Below, one piece after another: positions 40,815 to 51,680 of a DNA stretch of 64,000 nt (positions are counted from its first letter, which is position 1; each line of letters starts with the position of its first letter). Source of the DNA: Sulfurovum sp. Lineage in GTDB: Bacteria > Campylobacterota > Campylobacteria > Campylobacterales > Sulfurovaceae. A model generated the notes under the pieces. It saw only the letters and a list, made by a program, of their open reading frames with translations. It searched no databases and was not told where the DNA came from. The position numbers were made by a program, and so were the translations under genes. The DNA lies in the NCBI GenBank assembly GCA_030826885.1, contig JAUUDF010000008.1, positions 1 to 64,000 on the forward strand, read 5' to 3'.

Positions 40815-41455
40815 ACTATTCTCCTTTTTTTGCCTGAATCAACATAAGTCTCCAAAAACATACCAACTATACTGCCAATCATTACCAAAACAGAAAGTCC
40901 TTTCGTAACCCCCGAGATAAGTGTCGCATCATCAAGTACTCCAAGGGTTTTGAAAATGTAATGAAAGTCATGCAGACCATCTACGCCCAAAAAGGACTTG
41001 GCTGCAGGGACTATGGCACTTTGCAAAGCTGTAGACATATACCATGCCGAATAATCCAGCGATATGCCAAAAATAAACAATCCGACAAGATATGCCATCC
41101 GGTTGCCTCTCTTTTTATAGTAATATGCTACCCCCAAAGGAAAAAGCCACTGAAAAAGCGTACCATTGAGCACCGTCAAAAATGTCGGACACGGCAGCAG
41201 GTAGCAGATACCATGCCCTGCTTCATGCACAATGCCAATGGTTTGATTGATGGCAAACTGATAGAGTGTAAAAAAATACTCCAGAGTACCATGAATTAAG
41301 TGGGAACCTGAATGGTAGGGTTTGTATTTGAAATAGAGGAGTAAAAAGAGTAGAAAAAACCAAAAGAGTGCCTGTTTGGCATTTCGGTCAGGAAGATCGG
41401 CATCTTTTTTTGCAGAGGGGAAGAGATGGCTAAATTTTTCTCTTCTCCTCCTCAT
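40811..41455 (-). CDS. membrane protein with HEAGH motif (putative M50-like metalloprotease)
   Basis: IGIVHEAGHGICYLLP inside a multi-TM protein; 4-nt overlap with the thioesterase ORF. Confidence 0.55.
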   Translation of the reverse strand: MRRRREKFSHLFPSAKKDADLPDRNAKQALFWFFLLFLLLYFKYKPYHSGSHLIHGTLEYFFTLYQFAINQTIGIVHEAGHGICYLLPCPTFLTVLNGTLFQWLFPLGVAYYYKKRGNRMAYLVGLFIFGISLDYSAWYMSTALQSAIVPAAKSFLGVDGLHDFHYIFKTLGVLDDATLISGVTKGLSVLVMIGSIVGMFLETYVDSGKKRRIV

Positions 41456-41464
41456 AGTATTGCT

Positions 41465-42745
41465 TTAAATCTCTCTGGGATCCACAATCTTACCGGCAAT
41501 AGCACTTGCTGCGGCAACTGCCGAGTTGGCAAGGTAGATTTCGGAGGTTCTCGCCCCCATACGGCCGACGAAGTTACGGTTGGTCGTCGCCACACAGCGT
41601 TCACCGTCACCGAGAATCCCCATATAACCGCCCAGGCACGCTCCGCAGGTCGGGTTGCTCACAACTGCACCCGCTTCGATCAGGGTATCGATGACACCCT
41701 CATGCTGTGCCTGCATCAGGATCTTCTGTGTAGCCGGGGTAACGATCATACGGGTATGTTTGGCAACACGCTTGCCTTTGACGATTTCAGCTGCAATACG
41801 CAGATCTTCGAGTCGTCCGTTGGTACAGCTACCGATCATCACCTGATCGATCTTGAGATCATCTTCGACCGCCTGCTCTACCGGCTTGCCGTTGCTTGGC
41901 AGGAACGGATAGGCAATGACCGGAGAGAGCTTCGCCATATCGATGGTAATCTCCTGACAATAGGTCGCATCCTCGTCTGAGTAGTGGATCTTCGGCTCGC
42001 TTCTGAGTCCGCCATTGACCTCTGCGCGCTCGTCGAGATAGGCCTGTGAGATTTCATCGATAGCAAAGATACCGCTCTTTGCTCCTGCTTCGATCGCCAT
42101 GTTACACATGGAAAAACGGTCCGACATCCCAAGGTACTGAACGCCTTCTCCGGTAAACTCGATCGCTTTGTAGAGTGCGCCGTCAACACCGAGAATACGG
42201 ATCAGCTCGAGGATGATGTCTTTGCCGTAGATATGCTTGCCCGGTTTGCCTACCAGATTGACCTTGATCGACTCGGGTACCTTAAACCAGTTGCCTCCGG
42301 TAATGATAGAGAAGGAGATATCCGTACTTCCCATCCCTGTCGAGAAGGCACCCAGCGCACCATGGGTACAGGTATGGCTGTCCGCACCGATGATCACATC
42401 ACCGGGAATGACCAGTCCTTTTTCAGGAAGCAGTGCATGCTCGATCCCCATATCTTTTTCATCGAAGAAGTACTTCAGATCATGTTTATAGGCAAATTCA
42501 CGGCTGATCTTCGCCTGATTGGCCGAAGCGATATCTTTTGCCGGGATGTAGTGATCCATGACGATCGCAAAGCCGTCGGGGTTGGCGAGCTTCTCCGCAC
42601 CGCTCTCTTCGAATGCTTTGATGGAGATGGGTGTGGTAATGTCGTTACCGATGGTCATATCGATCGGTACTCTGACGATCTCACCGGCATAGACATCACG
42701 TCCTGCATGCTCGGAGAAGATCTTTTCGGTGATTGTTTGTCCCAT
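41465..42745 (-). CDS. leuC: 3-isopropylmalate dehydratase large subunit
   Basis: GADSHTCTHGALGAFSTGMGSTD; MIGSCTNGRLEDLRIAAEIVKGKRV; NPTCGACLGG. Confidence 0.93.
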   Translation of the reverse strand: MGQTITEKIFSEHAGRDVYAGEIVRVPIDMTIGNDITTPISIKAFEESGAEKLANPDGFAIVMDHYIPAKDIASANQAKISREFAYKHDLKYFFDEKDMGIEHALLPEKGLVIPGDVIIGADSHTCTHGALGAFSTGMGSTDISFSIITGGNWFKVPESIKVNLVGKPGKHIYGKDIILELIRILGVDGALYKAIEFTGEGVQYLGMSDRFSMCNMAIEAGAKSGIFAIDEISQAYLDERAEVNGGLRSEPKIHYSDEDATYCQEITIDMAKLSPVIAYPFLPSNGKPVEQAVEDDLKIDQVMIGSCTNGRLEDLRIAAEIVKGKRVAKHTRMIVTPATQKILMQAQHEGVIDTLIEAGAVVSNPTCGACLGGYMGILGDGERCVATTNRNFVGRMGARTSEIYLANSAVAAASAIAGKIVDPREI

Positions 42746-42841
42746 AGGAAAATCCTTACTTAAATAGATAATAAATTACGCGAATTATAGCGAAATAAAG
42801 TTATGCTAAAATTTCAGCAACACAATCCCAAGGTACACTCT

Positions 42842-44197
42842 ATGAAACTTGCAGAACTCCATGCTGTTGCCCAGCGACTCAATGATTTTACCTTTATCTC
42901 ACGTGCCAGACGGGTAGAGGACAATACCATTGAGATCACTTTCGACAAGCATGAGAGCTACTTCTTCAACATGACGCGTGGACACAGCTTTGTCTACAAA
43001 GCCCCCTCCCAGCGCCCCCTTCAGGACTACAACGCCCCCTTTGATACACTGCTGCACTCACTGCTGAGTACCGGCAGGGTACTGGAGGTCAGTGTTGCGG
43101 ACAATGACCGGATACTGCGTATCAAAGTCGCACCCAAAAGCGCTTACAAAGACCGTGTTGTGACCCTGCAGCTGGAGTTTACCGGCAAAAACACCAATGC
43201 CATCCTCCTCGATGAAGACGAGACTGTCATCGAAGCACTGCGGCATATCGACGCACAAAGCTCCTACCGTGTGGTACGTCCGGGAGTAGAACTCCTGCCT
43301 TTACCCAAAAGGGATATAGCACACTTAGAAAAGACGAATCCATCCCCTATAGAAAATATCGATCTGCTTCTCGAAGAGAAGTTTCATCAGATACAGCAGC
43401 AGCGTCTCGCGCAGATGAAACAACAGAAACTCTCACTAACAAAGAAAAAGATCAAAAAACTCCATCAGGAACTCAGTAAACTACCCGATGAGAATGCACT
43501 TGAGGCACAGGCACAGACCTATCAAACCTACGGCAACCTCATCCTTGCCAACCTCTACCAGATCAAACCCTACGATACCACACTGAAGACCTATGATTTC
43601 GAGGGAAACGAAGTAACATTAACGCTTCCAAAAGATGTCAAGGTAAGCCGTATGGGCGATTATTTTTTCAGCCTTGCCAAACGTGCCAAAAATAAAGCTA
43701 AAAACATTCATATCGAAAAAGAGAACCTGCAGAGCAAAAAGAGCTTCTACGAAAATGTCGCCTATGCCATCGAGCAGGCGAAAGAGCCTTACGAGCTGGA
43801 GCTGCTTGTACCCAAACGCGGCAAATCACAGCGCAAAAAAGAGAAGATGCGCGAGGGAGAGCTCTTTTGGATAGAGGACTATAAAGTACTTGTAGGACGC
43901 AACACCAAAGAGAACCAGGCACTGCTCAAGGCTGCCAAATCCAACGATATCTGGATGCATACCAGAGAGATACCGGGCTCTCATGTCATCATCCGTACCG
44001 ACAAGCAGAATCTGCCCGAGAGTGTCCTCAATGCCGCTGCCAAACTCTGTGTCGACTTCTCTACCGACCAGCCGGGCAACTATCTGGTCGACTACACCAA
44101 ACGCAAATTTGTCAAGATCCAGGAGGGCAGCCATGTCGAGTATGACAAATACCAGACCATTCCTGTGCTCAAAGAAGGAGTTGAAATACGCCTATAG
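42842..44197 (+). CDS. rqcH: NFACT family protein (RqcH-like)
   Basis: NFACT-N and NFACT-R (DIWMHTREIPGSHVIIRTD); start at MKLAELHAV. Confidence 0.85.
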   Translation: MKLAELHAVAQRLNDFTFISRARRVEDNTIEITFDKHESYFFNMTRGHSFVYKAPSQRPLQDYNAPFDTLLHSLLSTGRVLEVSVADNDRILRIKVAPKSAYKDRVVTLQLEFTGKNTNAILLDEDETVIEALRHIDAQSSYRVVRPGVELLPLPKRDIAHLEKTNPSPIENIDLLLEEKFHQIQQQRLAQMKQQKLSLTKKKIKKLHQELSKLPDENALEAQAQTYQTYGNLILANLYQIKPYDTTLKTYDFEGNEVTLTLPKDVKVSRMGDYFFSLAKRAKNKAKNIHIEKENLQSKKSFYENVAYAIEQAKEPYELELLVPKRGKSQRKKEKMREGELFWIEDYKVLVGRNTKENQALLKAAKSNDIWMHTREIPGSHVIIRTDKQNLPESVLNAAAKLCVDFSTDQPGNYLVDYTKRKFVKIQEGSHVEYDKYQTIPVLKEGVEIRL

Positions 44198-44252
44198 CCG
44201 CTTCTAACGCAAAAACTGCTATAATCTCTCCTAATACGATTGAGGATAGGGC

Positions 44253-45011
44253 ATGACCAGAATTTTTACAGACCATCAGGAGCGCTGGCTGACCGGAATC
44301 GGGCTGCTAGCAGTAGTGGGGTTCATCGGCTGGATGGACAATTTTTTCGTTATGTGGGCGTTTTTGGGTGTGATTTACCTCTTTGCTTTCTTTGAAGCGA
44401 TGAAGCTCTTCAGGCTGGTAGGTCCAAGTGCCTACTTCTGGGCGGCTCTATTGTGGATTTTCGCCTATTTCTACCCTAACCCTGATGACCTGTTCTATTT
44501 TGTCGCCATTATTTTCGGTGGTGCGATCGCCTACCTGCATAACTTTGACAAACGGCTCATCCTTCCCTTCCTCTACCCCGCAGCAGGCATATTCTTTTTC
44601 CTCATTCTCTATGACGATTTCGGCATTGCCGCGATGTTCTGGCTATTGGTAACCGTTGCACTGACCGATGTCATGGCATTCTTTACAGGCAAAGCGATCG
44701 GCCGTACCAAATTCTCCGATACCAGCCCCAACAAGACACTCGAAGGGGTCATTGGCGGGGTTCTCTTCGCCACAGCAGCCGGAACCTATGCGGGACTCTA
44801 TATTGCACCGGGATGGATCGCATTTGTTGTCAGTCTGCTCACTTCCGTCGCTTCCGTCTTCGGTGACCTCTTTGAGAGCTATCTCAAGCGTGAAGCCGGT
44901 GTCAAGGACAGTGGTGATCTTCTTCCCGGTCACGGTGGTATCCTCGATCGAATCGACGGCTATCTCTTTGGCGCACCGATGATGGTGATCGCGCTTCGGG
45001 CACTCCTGTAG
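44253..45011 (+). CDS. cdsA: phosphatidate cytidylyltransferase
   Basis: SYLKREAGVKDSGDLLPGHGGILDRIDGYLFGAP signature. Confidence 0.95.
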   Translation: MTRIFTDHQERWLTGIGLLAVVGFIGWMDNFFVMWAFLGVIYLFAFFEAMKLFRLVGPSAYFWAALLWIFAYFYPNPDDLFYFVAIIFGGAIAYLHNFDKRLILPFLYPAAGIFFFLILYDDFGIAAMFWLLVTVALTDVMAFFTGKAIGRTKFSDTSPNKTLEGVIGGVLFATAAGTYAGLYIAPGWIAFVVSLLTSVASVFGDLFESYLKREAGVKDSGDLLPGHGGILDRIDGYLFGAPMMVIALRALL

Positions 45012-45013
45012 CG

Positions 45014-46084
45014 ATGTCTATCGTTCTTCTGGGTTCGACCGGCTCTATCGGGGTCAACACACTCACCGTCGCACAGCGATATGGTATCCAAATCGAAGCA
45101 CTGGTTGCAGGCAGCAATATCGATCTGCTCAATGAACAGATCGCCATCCATCAGCCCAAGATGGTCGCCATTGCCCATGAAAAAGACAAAGCCCGCGTCA
45201 ATCACCCTGATGTACGTACAGGAGCGGAGGGGATACTCTCTGTCATCGAAGAGTCACAGAGCCCTACCGTGGTCAATGCGCTGGTCGGCTACGCAGGTCT
45301 TGCACCCACGCTCAAGGCAACCTCCCTGGCCAAAAAAGTTGCACTTGCCAACAAAGAATCGCTCGTCGTTGCCGGTGAATTCATCGATATGGACCTAATC
45401 ACTCCCATAGACAGTGAACACTTCGGACTCTGGTACCTGATGAACGAACGCCCCGTCTCCAAACTCTACATCACGGCAAGCGGCGGCGCCTTTCGCGACT
45501 GGGAGATCGAGAAGATGCGCTCTGCCACTTTTGCCGATGCACTCAAACACCCCAACTGGAGTATGGGCAACAAAATCACCATCGATTCCGCTACGATGAC
45601 CAACAAACTCTTCGAACTGCTCGAAGCCAAATGGCTTTTTGACAGCTCCGAGATCGATGCAGTCATCGAGAAACGCTCCATCATTCATGCCCTTGTAGAG
45701 TTTGTCGACGGCTCCACCACCGCCCACTTCGCCGGAGTCGATATGAAGCTGCCCATCGCTTTTGCCCTTAGGGAGAAGGTCGAAGAGCCTATCCTCCCTC
45801 CTACCGACCTGCTGAGCATCGGCACCCTGAAATTCCTACCGATTGAGCAGAGCCGCTATCCCATTTGGAGTATCAAAGCACATCTGCTCCAGCACCCACA
45901 TCTGGGGGTCGTGGTCAATGCCGCCAATGAAGTCGCCATCGACAAATTCCAAAAAGAAGCGTGCAGCTTTTTTGGCATGGGTGAAATGGTACTGGATGCA
46001 TATAAGAAGTTTGAAGATGTCAAACCGAAAAGCATTGAAGAGGTGATTGAGGTGGATAGAGAAGTGAGAAGGTATTTAAAATGA
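45014..46084 (+). CDS. dxr: 1-deoxy-D-xylulose-5-phosphate reductoisomerase
   Basis: IVLLGSTGSIGVNTLTVAQRYG. Confidence 0.97.
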   Translation: MSIVLLGSTGSIGVNTLTVAQRYGIQIEALVAGSNIDLLNEQIAIHQPKMVAIAHEKDKARVNHPDVRTGAEGILSVIEESQSPTVVNALVGYAGLAPTLKATSLAKKVALANKESLVVAGEFIDMDLITPIDSEHFGLWYLMNERPVSKLYITASGGAFRDWEIEKMRSATFADALKHPNWSMGNKITIDSATMTNKLFELLEAKWLFDSSEIDAVIEKRSIIHALVEFVDGSTTAHFAGVDMKLPIAFALREKVEEPILPPTDLLSIGTLKFLPIEQSRYPIWSIKAHLLQHPHLGVVVNAANEVAIDKFQKEACSFFGMGEMVLDAYKKFEDVKPKSIEEVIEVDREVRRYLK

Positions 46085-46178
46085 AGAGTGAAGAACTAAG
46101 AGTAAAGAGTTGTGGTATGTTTTGCTATGCAAAACTTTTATTCAATAAAGGCATTGACAAGCAATGCAAACCGATATT

Positions 46179-46206
46179 ATTCACTATTCACTATTCACTA
46201 TTCACT
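46179..46206. repeat. heptanucleotide array (ATTCACT)x4
   Basis: Four perfect units ending 14 bp before the next gene's ATG. Confidence 0.9.
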
Positions 46207-46220
46207 GATCAGGAGCCGCC

Positions 46221-46778
46221 ATGCGTCTCCTGATTTTACACGGATGGGGCGGTTCGGACTATCCGCACTGGCAGGCGCATCTTGCCGCAGAGGTAGCCAA
46301 AAACTACGGTACTGTCAGCTTTCCGCTCATCCAGCATCCCCACTATCCCAACCGCAACCGATGGATGAAGCAGGTCAGGCAGATACTCGAAGCGTTCAAA
46401 CCCGATACCGTCGTCTGCCACTCACTTGCCAATACCCTCTGGTTCTGGCTCTGCGAGGAGGATATTGCTCCGGTAGAGCGTCTTTTTATGGTCTCTCCCC
46501 CCAGTCTACACACCGATGAGCAGACGATAAAGACCTTTTTCCCCTGCCCCATGCCCGAAACACTCAAAGCAAAAGAGGCACAGATCTTTGTTTCGGACAA
46601 CGATCCCTGGATCACTACTCAGGAAGCAGAGGGGATCGCCCAACACTACAATATACCGGTCACAATCCTCCACAACGCAGGGCATATCAACACAGACTCC
46701 GGATATGGGAAATGGGAAGAGATCGAACAACTGGTAATGAAAAAACAAATAATGCGCAACAAGGATAGATCTGTATGA
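46221..46778 (+). CDS. RBBP9/YdeN-type alpha/beta hydrolase
   Basis: [32 protein letters not shown]. Confidence 0.85.
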   Translation: MRLLILHGWGGSDYPHWQAHLAAEVAKNYGTVSFPLIQHPHYPNRNRWMKQVRQILEAFKPDTVVCHSLANTLWFWLCEEDIAPVERLFMVSPPSLHTDEQTIKTFFPCPMPETLKAKEAQIFVSDNDPWITTQEAEGIAQHYNIPVTILHNAGHINTDSGYGKWEEIEQLVMKKQIMRNKDRSV

Positions 46779-47788
46779 TTGTAAGTATCGAAAGCTCCTG
46801 TGACGACAGCTCCATCGCTATCACCGAGATCGCTACCAAAAAGGTGCTCTACCACAAAAAGATCTCCCAGGAAGCCCAGCATGCCTGTTACGGCGGTGTC
46901 GTCCCGGAGCTTGCTTCACGCCTGCATGCCGTAGCCCTACCCCAGATACTCGAAGAGACCAAGCCGTGGTTTGACAAACTCAAGGCCGTTGCTGTCACCA
47001 ATCAGCCGGGTCTGGGCGTCACCCTGCTTGAGGGCATCGCCATGGCCAAGACACTCGCTACCCTGCTCAATATTCCCCTCATTCCCGTACATCACCTCAA
47101 AGGGCACATCTACTCTCTCTTCATCGAAAAACCCACCCATTCCCCGATGCTTATACTACTCATCTCCGGAGGCCATACCATGGTCATACGGGTAGAAAGC
47201 TTCGAGAAGATGGAGATACTTGCCACCAGTATGGATGACAGTGTCGGAGAGAGCTTCGACAAAACCGCCAAGATGATGGGACTGGGCTACCCCGGCGGGC
47301 CGATCATCGAACAACTCGCCCTCAAAGGGGATGAGAACCGTTTTGACCTGCCTGTACCATTAAGAAATTCCAAGCTCATCGCCTTCTCTCTCTCTGGGCT
47401 CAAAAATGCCGTACGGCTTGAGATCGAACGGCTTGGCGGTGCAGAGGCGATGAGCGAACAGGAGAGATGTGATCTTGCCGCCTCATTCCAAAAAGCCGTC
47501 AAACTCCATCTGCTGCAAAAAAGCAAAAAGATCTTCAAAAACGAACCTGTGAAGGACTTTGCCATTGTCGGCGGTGCATCGGCCAATCAATACATCCGAA
47601 ATGCCTATGAAACACTCTGCAAAGAGTTTGGCAAACACTTGCATGTAGCTCCCCTAGAGTACTGCTCGGACAATGCCGCAATGATCGGAAGATATGCTAT
47701 CGATGCCTATGAGAAAAAGCAGTTTGCAACCCCGGACAAAGTCGATCTTATCGTGACCAAAAAACAGCAGCAGGGAGCATTGCTTTAG
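46775..47788 (+). CDS. tsaD: tRNA N6-adenosine threonylcarbamoyltransferase
   Basis: [32 protein letters not shown]. Confidence 0.97.
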   Translation: MIVSIESSCDDSSIAITEIATKKVLYHKKISQEAQHACYGGVVPELASRLHAVALPQILEETKPWFDKLKAVAVTNQPGLGVTLLEGIAMAKTLATLLNIPLIPVHHLKGHIYSLFIEKPTHSPMLILLISGGHTMVIRVESFEKMEILATSMDDSVGESFDKTAKMMGLGYPGGPIIEQLALKGDENRFDLPVPLRNSKLIAFSLSGLKNAVRLEIERLGGAEAMSEQERCDLAASFQKAVKLHLLQKSKKIFKNEPVKDFAIVGGASANQYIRNAYETLCKEFGKHLHVAPLEYCSDNAAMIGRYAIDAYEKKQFATPDKVDLIVTKKQQQGALL

Positions 47789-47948
47789 TCTCTTTTTTCT
47801 CTCCATTCAAACCTCTTTTGGTCCATCATCCCTATCCGATCTTACTCTGACCATCAAAATGGGCAAAACACCCCGAAAACCCGTGTTTATGTAAGCTTTT
47901 TTCGATAAAATATATATACTTAACTAACCACTCAAAACGGAGTCAATC

Positions 47949-50264
47949 ATGGCAGAATATGGTGCTGGGAATATCAAAGTCCTCAAGGGACTCGAAGCGG
48001 TCAGAAAAAGACCGGGAATGTACATCGGTGACACCTCGACAAAAGGGCTTCACCACCTTGTCTACGAAGTGGTAGACAACTCCATCGATGAGGCGATGGC
48101 AGGCTTTTGTGACACAATCAAAGTGACACTGACAAAAACCGGCTCGGCGATTATCGAAGATAACGGACGGGGAATCCCTGTCGCTGAGCATCCGACCGAA
48201 AAAATGTCTGCGGCAACTGTTGTATTGACCGTTCTGCATGCAGGGGGAAAATTTGACAAAGATACCTACAAGGTCTCGGGCGGTCTGCACGGGGTCGGTG
48301 TTTCCGTTGTCAATGCCCTCTCTTCCAAGTTGCATCTGACTGTTTTCCGTGACGGAAATATCCATGAGCAGGATTTTGAAAAGGGTATTCCACAGGGACC
48401 GCTTGAGATCACCGGTACCACACGCAAAACCGGCACCAAGATAGAGTTCTGGCCAGACGGCACCATTTTCACCGAGAGCATCGAGTTCCAAAAAGAGATT
48501 CTGATGAAGCGCTTCAAGGAACTCTGCTACCTCAACCCGCGCATCACGATAGAATTCAAAGATGAGCGTGACGGCACCAAAGAAAAATACCATTTCGAAG
48601 GCGGGCTCAAGCAGTTCGTTGAAGATATGAATACCAAAAATCCCATCTCCAACCCACAGTTCTTCCAGGGCAAAGCCGATGACATCGAAATTGACATTGC
48701 TCTGATGTATAATGACTCCGACAGCGAAAAGACCCTCTCTTTCGTCAACAACATCAAAACACCCGAAGGCGGAACACACGAAGCCGGTTTCCGTGCAGGA
48801 TTGACACGGGCTATCTCAAGTTATATCTCCAAAAATGCCAATGCCAAAGAGAAGAACACCAAAATCACCGGTGACGACTGTAAAGAGGGTCTGGTTGCCA
48901 TTGTATCCGTACGTGTCCCCGAACCGCAGTTTGAAGGACAGACCAAGGGCAAGCTCGGCTCCTCCTATGTTCGTCCCCTGGTACAGAAATTCTTTACCGA
49001 ACAGTTCAACAAATACCTCGAAGAGAACCCTATCGAAGCCAAAGCGATCATGGCGCAAGTACTTCTGGCCGCCAAAGGACGCGATGCGGCCAAACGTGCA
49101 CGTGATCTTGTCAAACGCAAGGACTCCATGAGTGTCGGCACGCTGCCCGGAAAACTGGCCGACTGTCAGAGCAAAGATCCCGAAATCAGTGAAATATACC
49201 TCGTCGAAGGGGACTCTGCAGGCGGTTCTGCCAAGCAGGGTCGTGACAGGGTCTTTCAGGCTATCCTTCCGCTGAAAGGGAAAATCCTCAATGTCGAAAA
49301 GGCACGCCTTGAAAAGATCCTCAAATCAGACGAGATCAAAAACATGATCACTGCTTTGGGGTGCGGTATCGGTGACGAGTTTGACGAAGAGAAACTGCGC
49401 TATCACAAAATCATCATCATGACCGATGCCGATGTAGACGGAAGCCATATCCAGACGCTGCTGATGACCTTCTTTTTCCGCTTCCTGCGCCCTGTCATCG
49501 AAAAAGGCTACCTCTACCTGGCACAGCCGCCGCTCTACCGCTATAAAAAAGGCAAAAATGAAACCTACCTCAAAGATGATAAAGCCCTCAATGACTTCCT
49601 TATCGAAAATGGTATTGATGTCATAGAGAGTGAAACCATGGGCAAAAACGACCTGATCGACCTCTTCAAACTGGTTGCCTACTACCGTATGACACTCAAA
49701 GAGATCGAAAAGCGTTTTGCACTGGTCGAAGTGCTGCGCTATATGATCGAGAACCCCGATGTCGTCGGAACGGACAACCAAACCCTGGCAAAGAGAGTAG
49801 AGCAGTACATCAGTGACCTTGGTTACAATATCCTCAACAAATCCGTAACGGACGAAAAACTGCACTACTATGTACAGACCAATGACGGGCTGGAGGAGTT
49901 GATCATTGACGACATCCTCTTTACCAACCCGCACTACAACGAAGCGATCCATATTCATCAAAAGATCCAGGAGCACATTACCGACGAGTTCAAAGACAAA
50001 GATCTGCTGGCACTCTTCGCGGAAGTTGAGGCCAATGCCAAAAAAGGTGCCTACATTCAGCGCTACAAAGGTCTGGGTGAGATGAACCCCGAGCAGCTTT
50101 GGGAAACGACCATGACCCCGGAGAACAGAAGTTTGCTCAAAGTAACTATCAACGATATGGAAGAGGCGAGCGACACCTTCACCCTCTTTATGGGTGACGA
50201 AGTAGAACCGCGCCGTAACTACATTGAACGGCATGCCAAAGATGTCAAGCACCTGGATGTCTGA
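47949..50264 (+). CDS. gyrB: DNA gyrase subunit B
   Basis: VRKRPGMYIGDTSTKGLHHLVYEVVDNSIDEA; LVEGDSAGGSAKQGRDR. Confidence 0.98.
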   Translation: MAEYGAGNIKVLKGLEAVRKRPGMYIGDTSTKGLHHLVYEVVDNSIDEAMAGFCDTIKVTLTKTGSAIIEDNGRGIPVAEHPTEKMSAATVVLTVLHAGGKFDKDTYKVSGGLHGVGVSVVNALSSKLHLTVFRDGNIHEQDFEKGIPQGPLEITGTTRKTGTKIEFWPDGTIFTESIEFQKEILMKRFKELCYLNPRITIEFKDERDGTKEKYHFEGGLKQFVEDMNTKNPISNPQFFQGKADDIEIDIALMYNDSDSEKTLSFVNNIKTPEGGTHEAGFRAGLTRAISSYISKNANAKEKNTKITGDDCKEGLVAIVSVRVPEPQFEGQTKGKLGSSYVRPLVQKFFTEQFNKYLEENPIEAKAIMAQVLLAAKGRDAAKRARDLVKRKDSMSVGTLPGKLADCQSKDPEISEIYLVEGDSAGGSAKQGRDRVFQAILPLKGKILNVEKARLEKILKSDEIKNMITALGCGIGDEFDEEKLRYHKIIIMTDADVDGSHIQTLLMTFFFRFLRPVIEKGYLYLAQPPLYRYKKGKNETYLKDDKALNDFLIENGIDVIESETMGKNDLIDLFKLVAYYRMTLKEIEKRFALVEVLRYMIENPDVVGTDNQTLAKRVEQYISDLGYNILNKSVTDEKLHYYVQTNDGLEELIIDDILFTNPHYNEAIHIHQKIQEHITDEFKDKDLLALFAEVEANAKKGAYIQRYKGLGEMNPEQLWETTMTPENRSLLKVTINDMEEASDTFTLFMGDEVEPRRNYIERHAKDVKHLDV

Positions 50265-51667
50265 TGCTGCTCTCTGAACTTGAAGAACGCGAACGAAGGT
50301 TCAAGCTCGCACTGCGGGCAGGAATCCCCATTGTGCTTCTTCTCTCTCTGGTTTTTTATGCCACCTTTATCCGCAATACAAGTCTCTCCTTCGACCTGGA
50401 GACAGCACTGCTTTTTGGAAGTCTGGTTTTCATCACCGTCTATTTCATCTATTTTCTGATGGAACTCAGTGTCAAAGAGAGTCTGGTCGACCAAACCACA
50501 CAGGGGTTCAACCAACTTGCTTTTGCCAACAAACTGCGGAAATACCATCCAAAAACACTGGCACTGCTCATTGTCAACAACCTCTCGACCATCAATGAAA
50601 ACTACAGTTCAACCGATGTAGATCACATGCTGTTCAAGATCATCCATCTGCTCGACAGGGAACTTAGGGCACACGGATTGACACGCGCATTAATAGCGAG
50701 GCGGTATGGTGCGGAATTTCTGATCGCCATCAATTCGGAATCACCACAGATAGAAGCCGTCTTCACAGAATTCATCGAAAAATATCGTACCATAGACGAC
50801 ATCGACATAGATTATGCCTTTGCCGTTATCACCAATATTGACGGAAATTTGGATCAGGATATTTCACGTCTGAAAGACATTATTAATACACAGCATAAAA
50901 CAGATGTAGTTCAGGACTCACAAAAGCTTTCAAAAATGGAAGAGGCTGCACTCGATGCTTTGGAGAAAAAGCAGCTCTCACTCCTTTTCAGACCACTGCT
51001 GAACATACGTACACAGCGTGTTGATATTTATGAAATCTCGGTGCAGCTACGCTCCGACGAGGGGAAGATCCCTCCCCGAATATTTTTACCCATCATCAAC
51101 CGTCTGGGGAAAGGACGTGTCTATGATATGGCACTCTTTGAACATATTCTTCAGCTTATTCCGCTTGTCGGGCACCATGTCTGTTTTTCATTTAATCTCT
51201 CTCCGTTTTCATTACGGGATAAAACATTTCAAAAACAGTTCTTCGAAAAGCTTCATCAAAGCGGTGTCGATCCTTCACGCATTATCATAGAACTCTATGA
51301 ACGCAAAACACACCACGATCTTAGCGGCTATCTTGAGACACTGAACCAATTTAGAAGCGAAGGGGTCCGCATTGCCATCGACAACTTCGGCTCTTCCAAT
51401 GCCTCTATGGAGTACATGAAACATTTTCATTTCGACATTGTTCAGTTCGACAGAGACTATGTAACCAAACTTGACGAGAGCAATACAGAAGCAATGCTGC
51501 GATCACTGGTACAAATGGCCAATGAGCTTAGCATTGTTACTGTTGCCAAGTGGGTAGACAAACCCGAGCAGAAAGAAAAACTTGCACAAATGGGCATTCA
51601 ATACCTTCAGGGCTTCGGCATAGCCAAGGCGATCAATGAAGATGCCCTCATCAGATATTACAACTAA
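50264..51667 (+). CDS. degenerate GGDEF-EAL domain membrane protein
   Basis: N-terminal TMs; RRYGAEF at the GGDEF position; EAL-like fold with substituted catalytic residues. Confidence 0.8.
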   Translation: MLLSELEERERRFKLALRAGIPIVLLLSLVFYATFIRNTSLSFDLETALLFGSLVFITVYFIYFLMELSVKESLVDQTTQGFNQLAFANKLRKYHPKTLALLIVNNLSTINENYSSTDVDHMLFKIIHLLDRELRAHGLTRALIARRYGAEFLIAINSESPQIEAVFTEFIEKYRTIDDIDIDYAFAVITNIDGNLDQDISRLKDIINTQHKTDVVQDSQKLSKMEEAALDALEKKQLSLLFRPLLNIRTQRVDIYEISVQLRSDEGKIPPRIFLPIINRLGKGRVYDMALFEHILQLIPLVGHHVCFSFNLSPFSLRDKTFQKQFFEKLHQSGVDPSRIIIELYERKTHHDLSGYLETLNQFRSEGVRIAIDNFGSSNASMEYMKHFHFDIVQFDRDYVTKLDESNTEAMLRSLVQMANELSIVTVAKWVDKPEQKEKLAQMGIQYLQGFGIAKAINEDALIRYYN

Positions 51668-51680
51668 AGGATATACAACC

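Noticed and set aside
49326-50252. 308-aa minus ORF antisense to gyrB
   Set aside because: Mirror-frame artefact of a strongly codon-biased gene.
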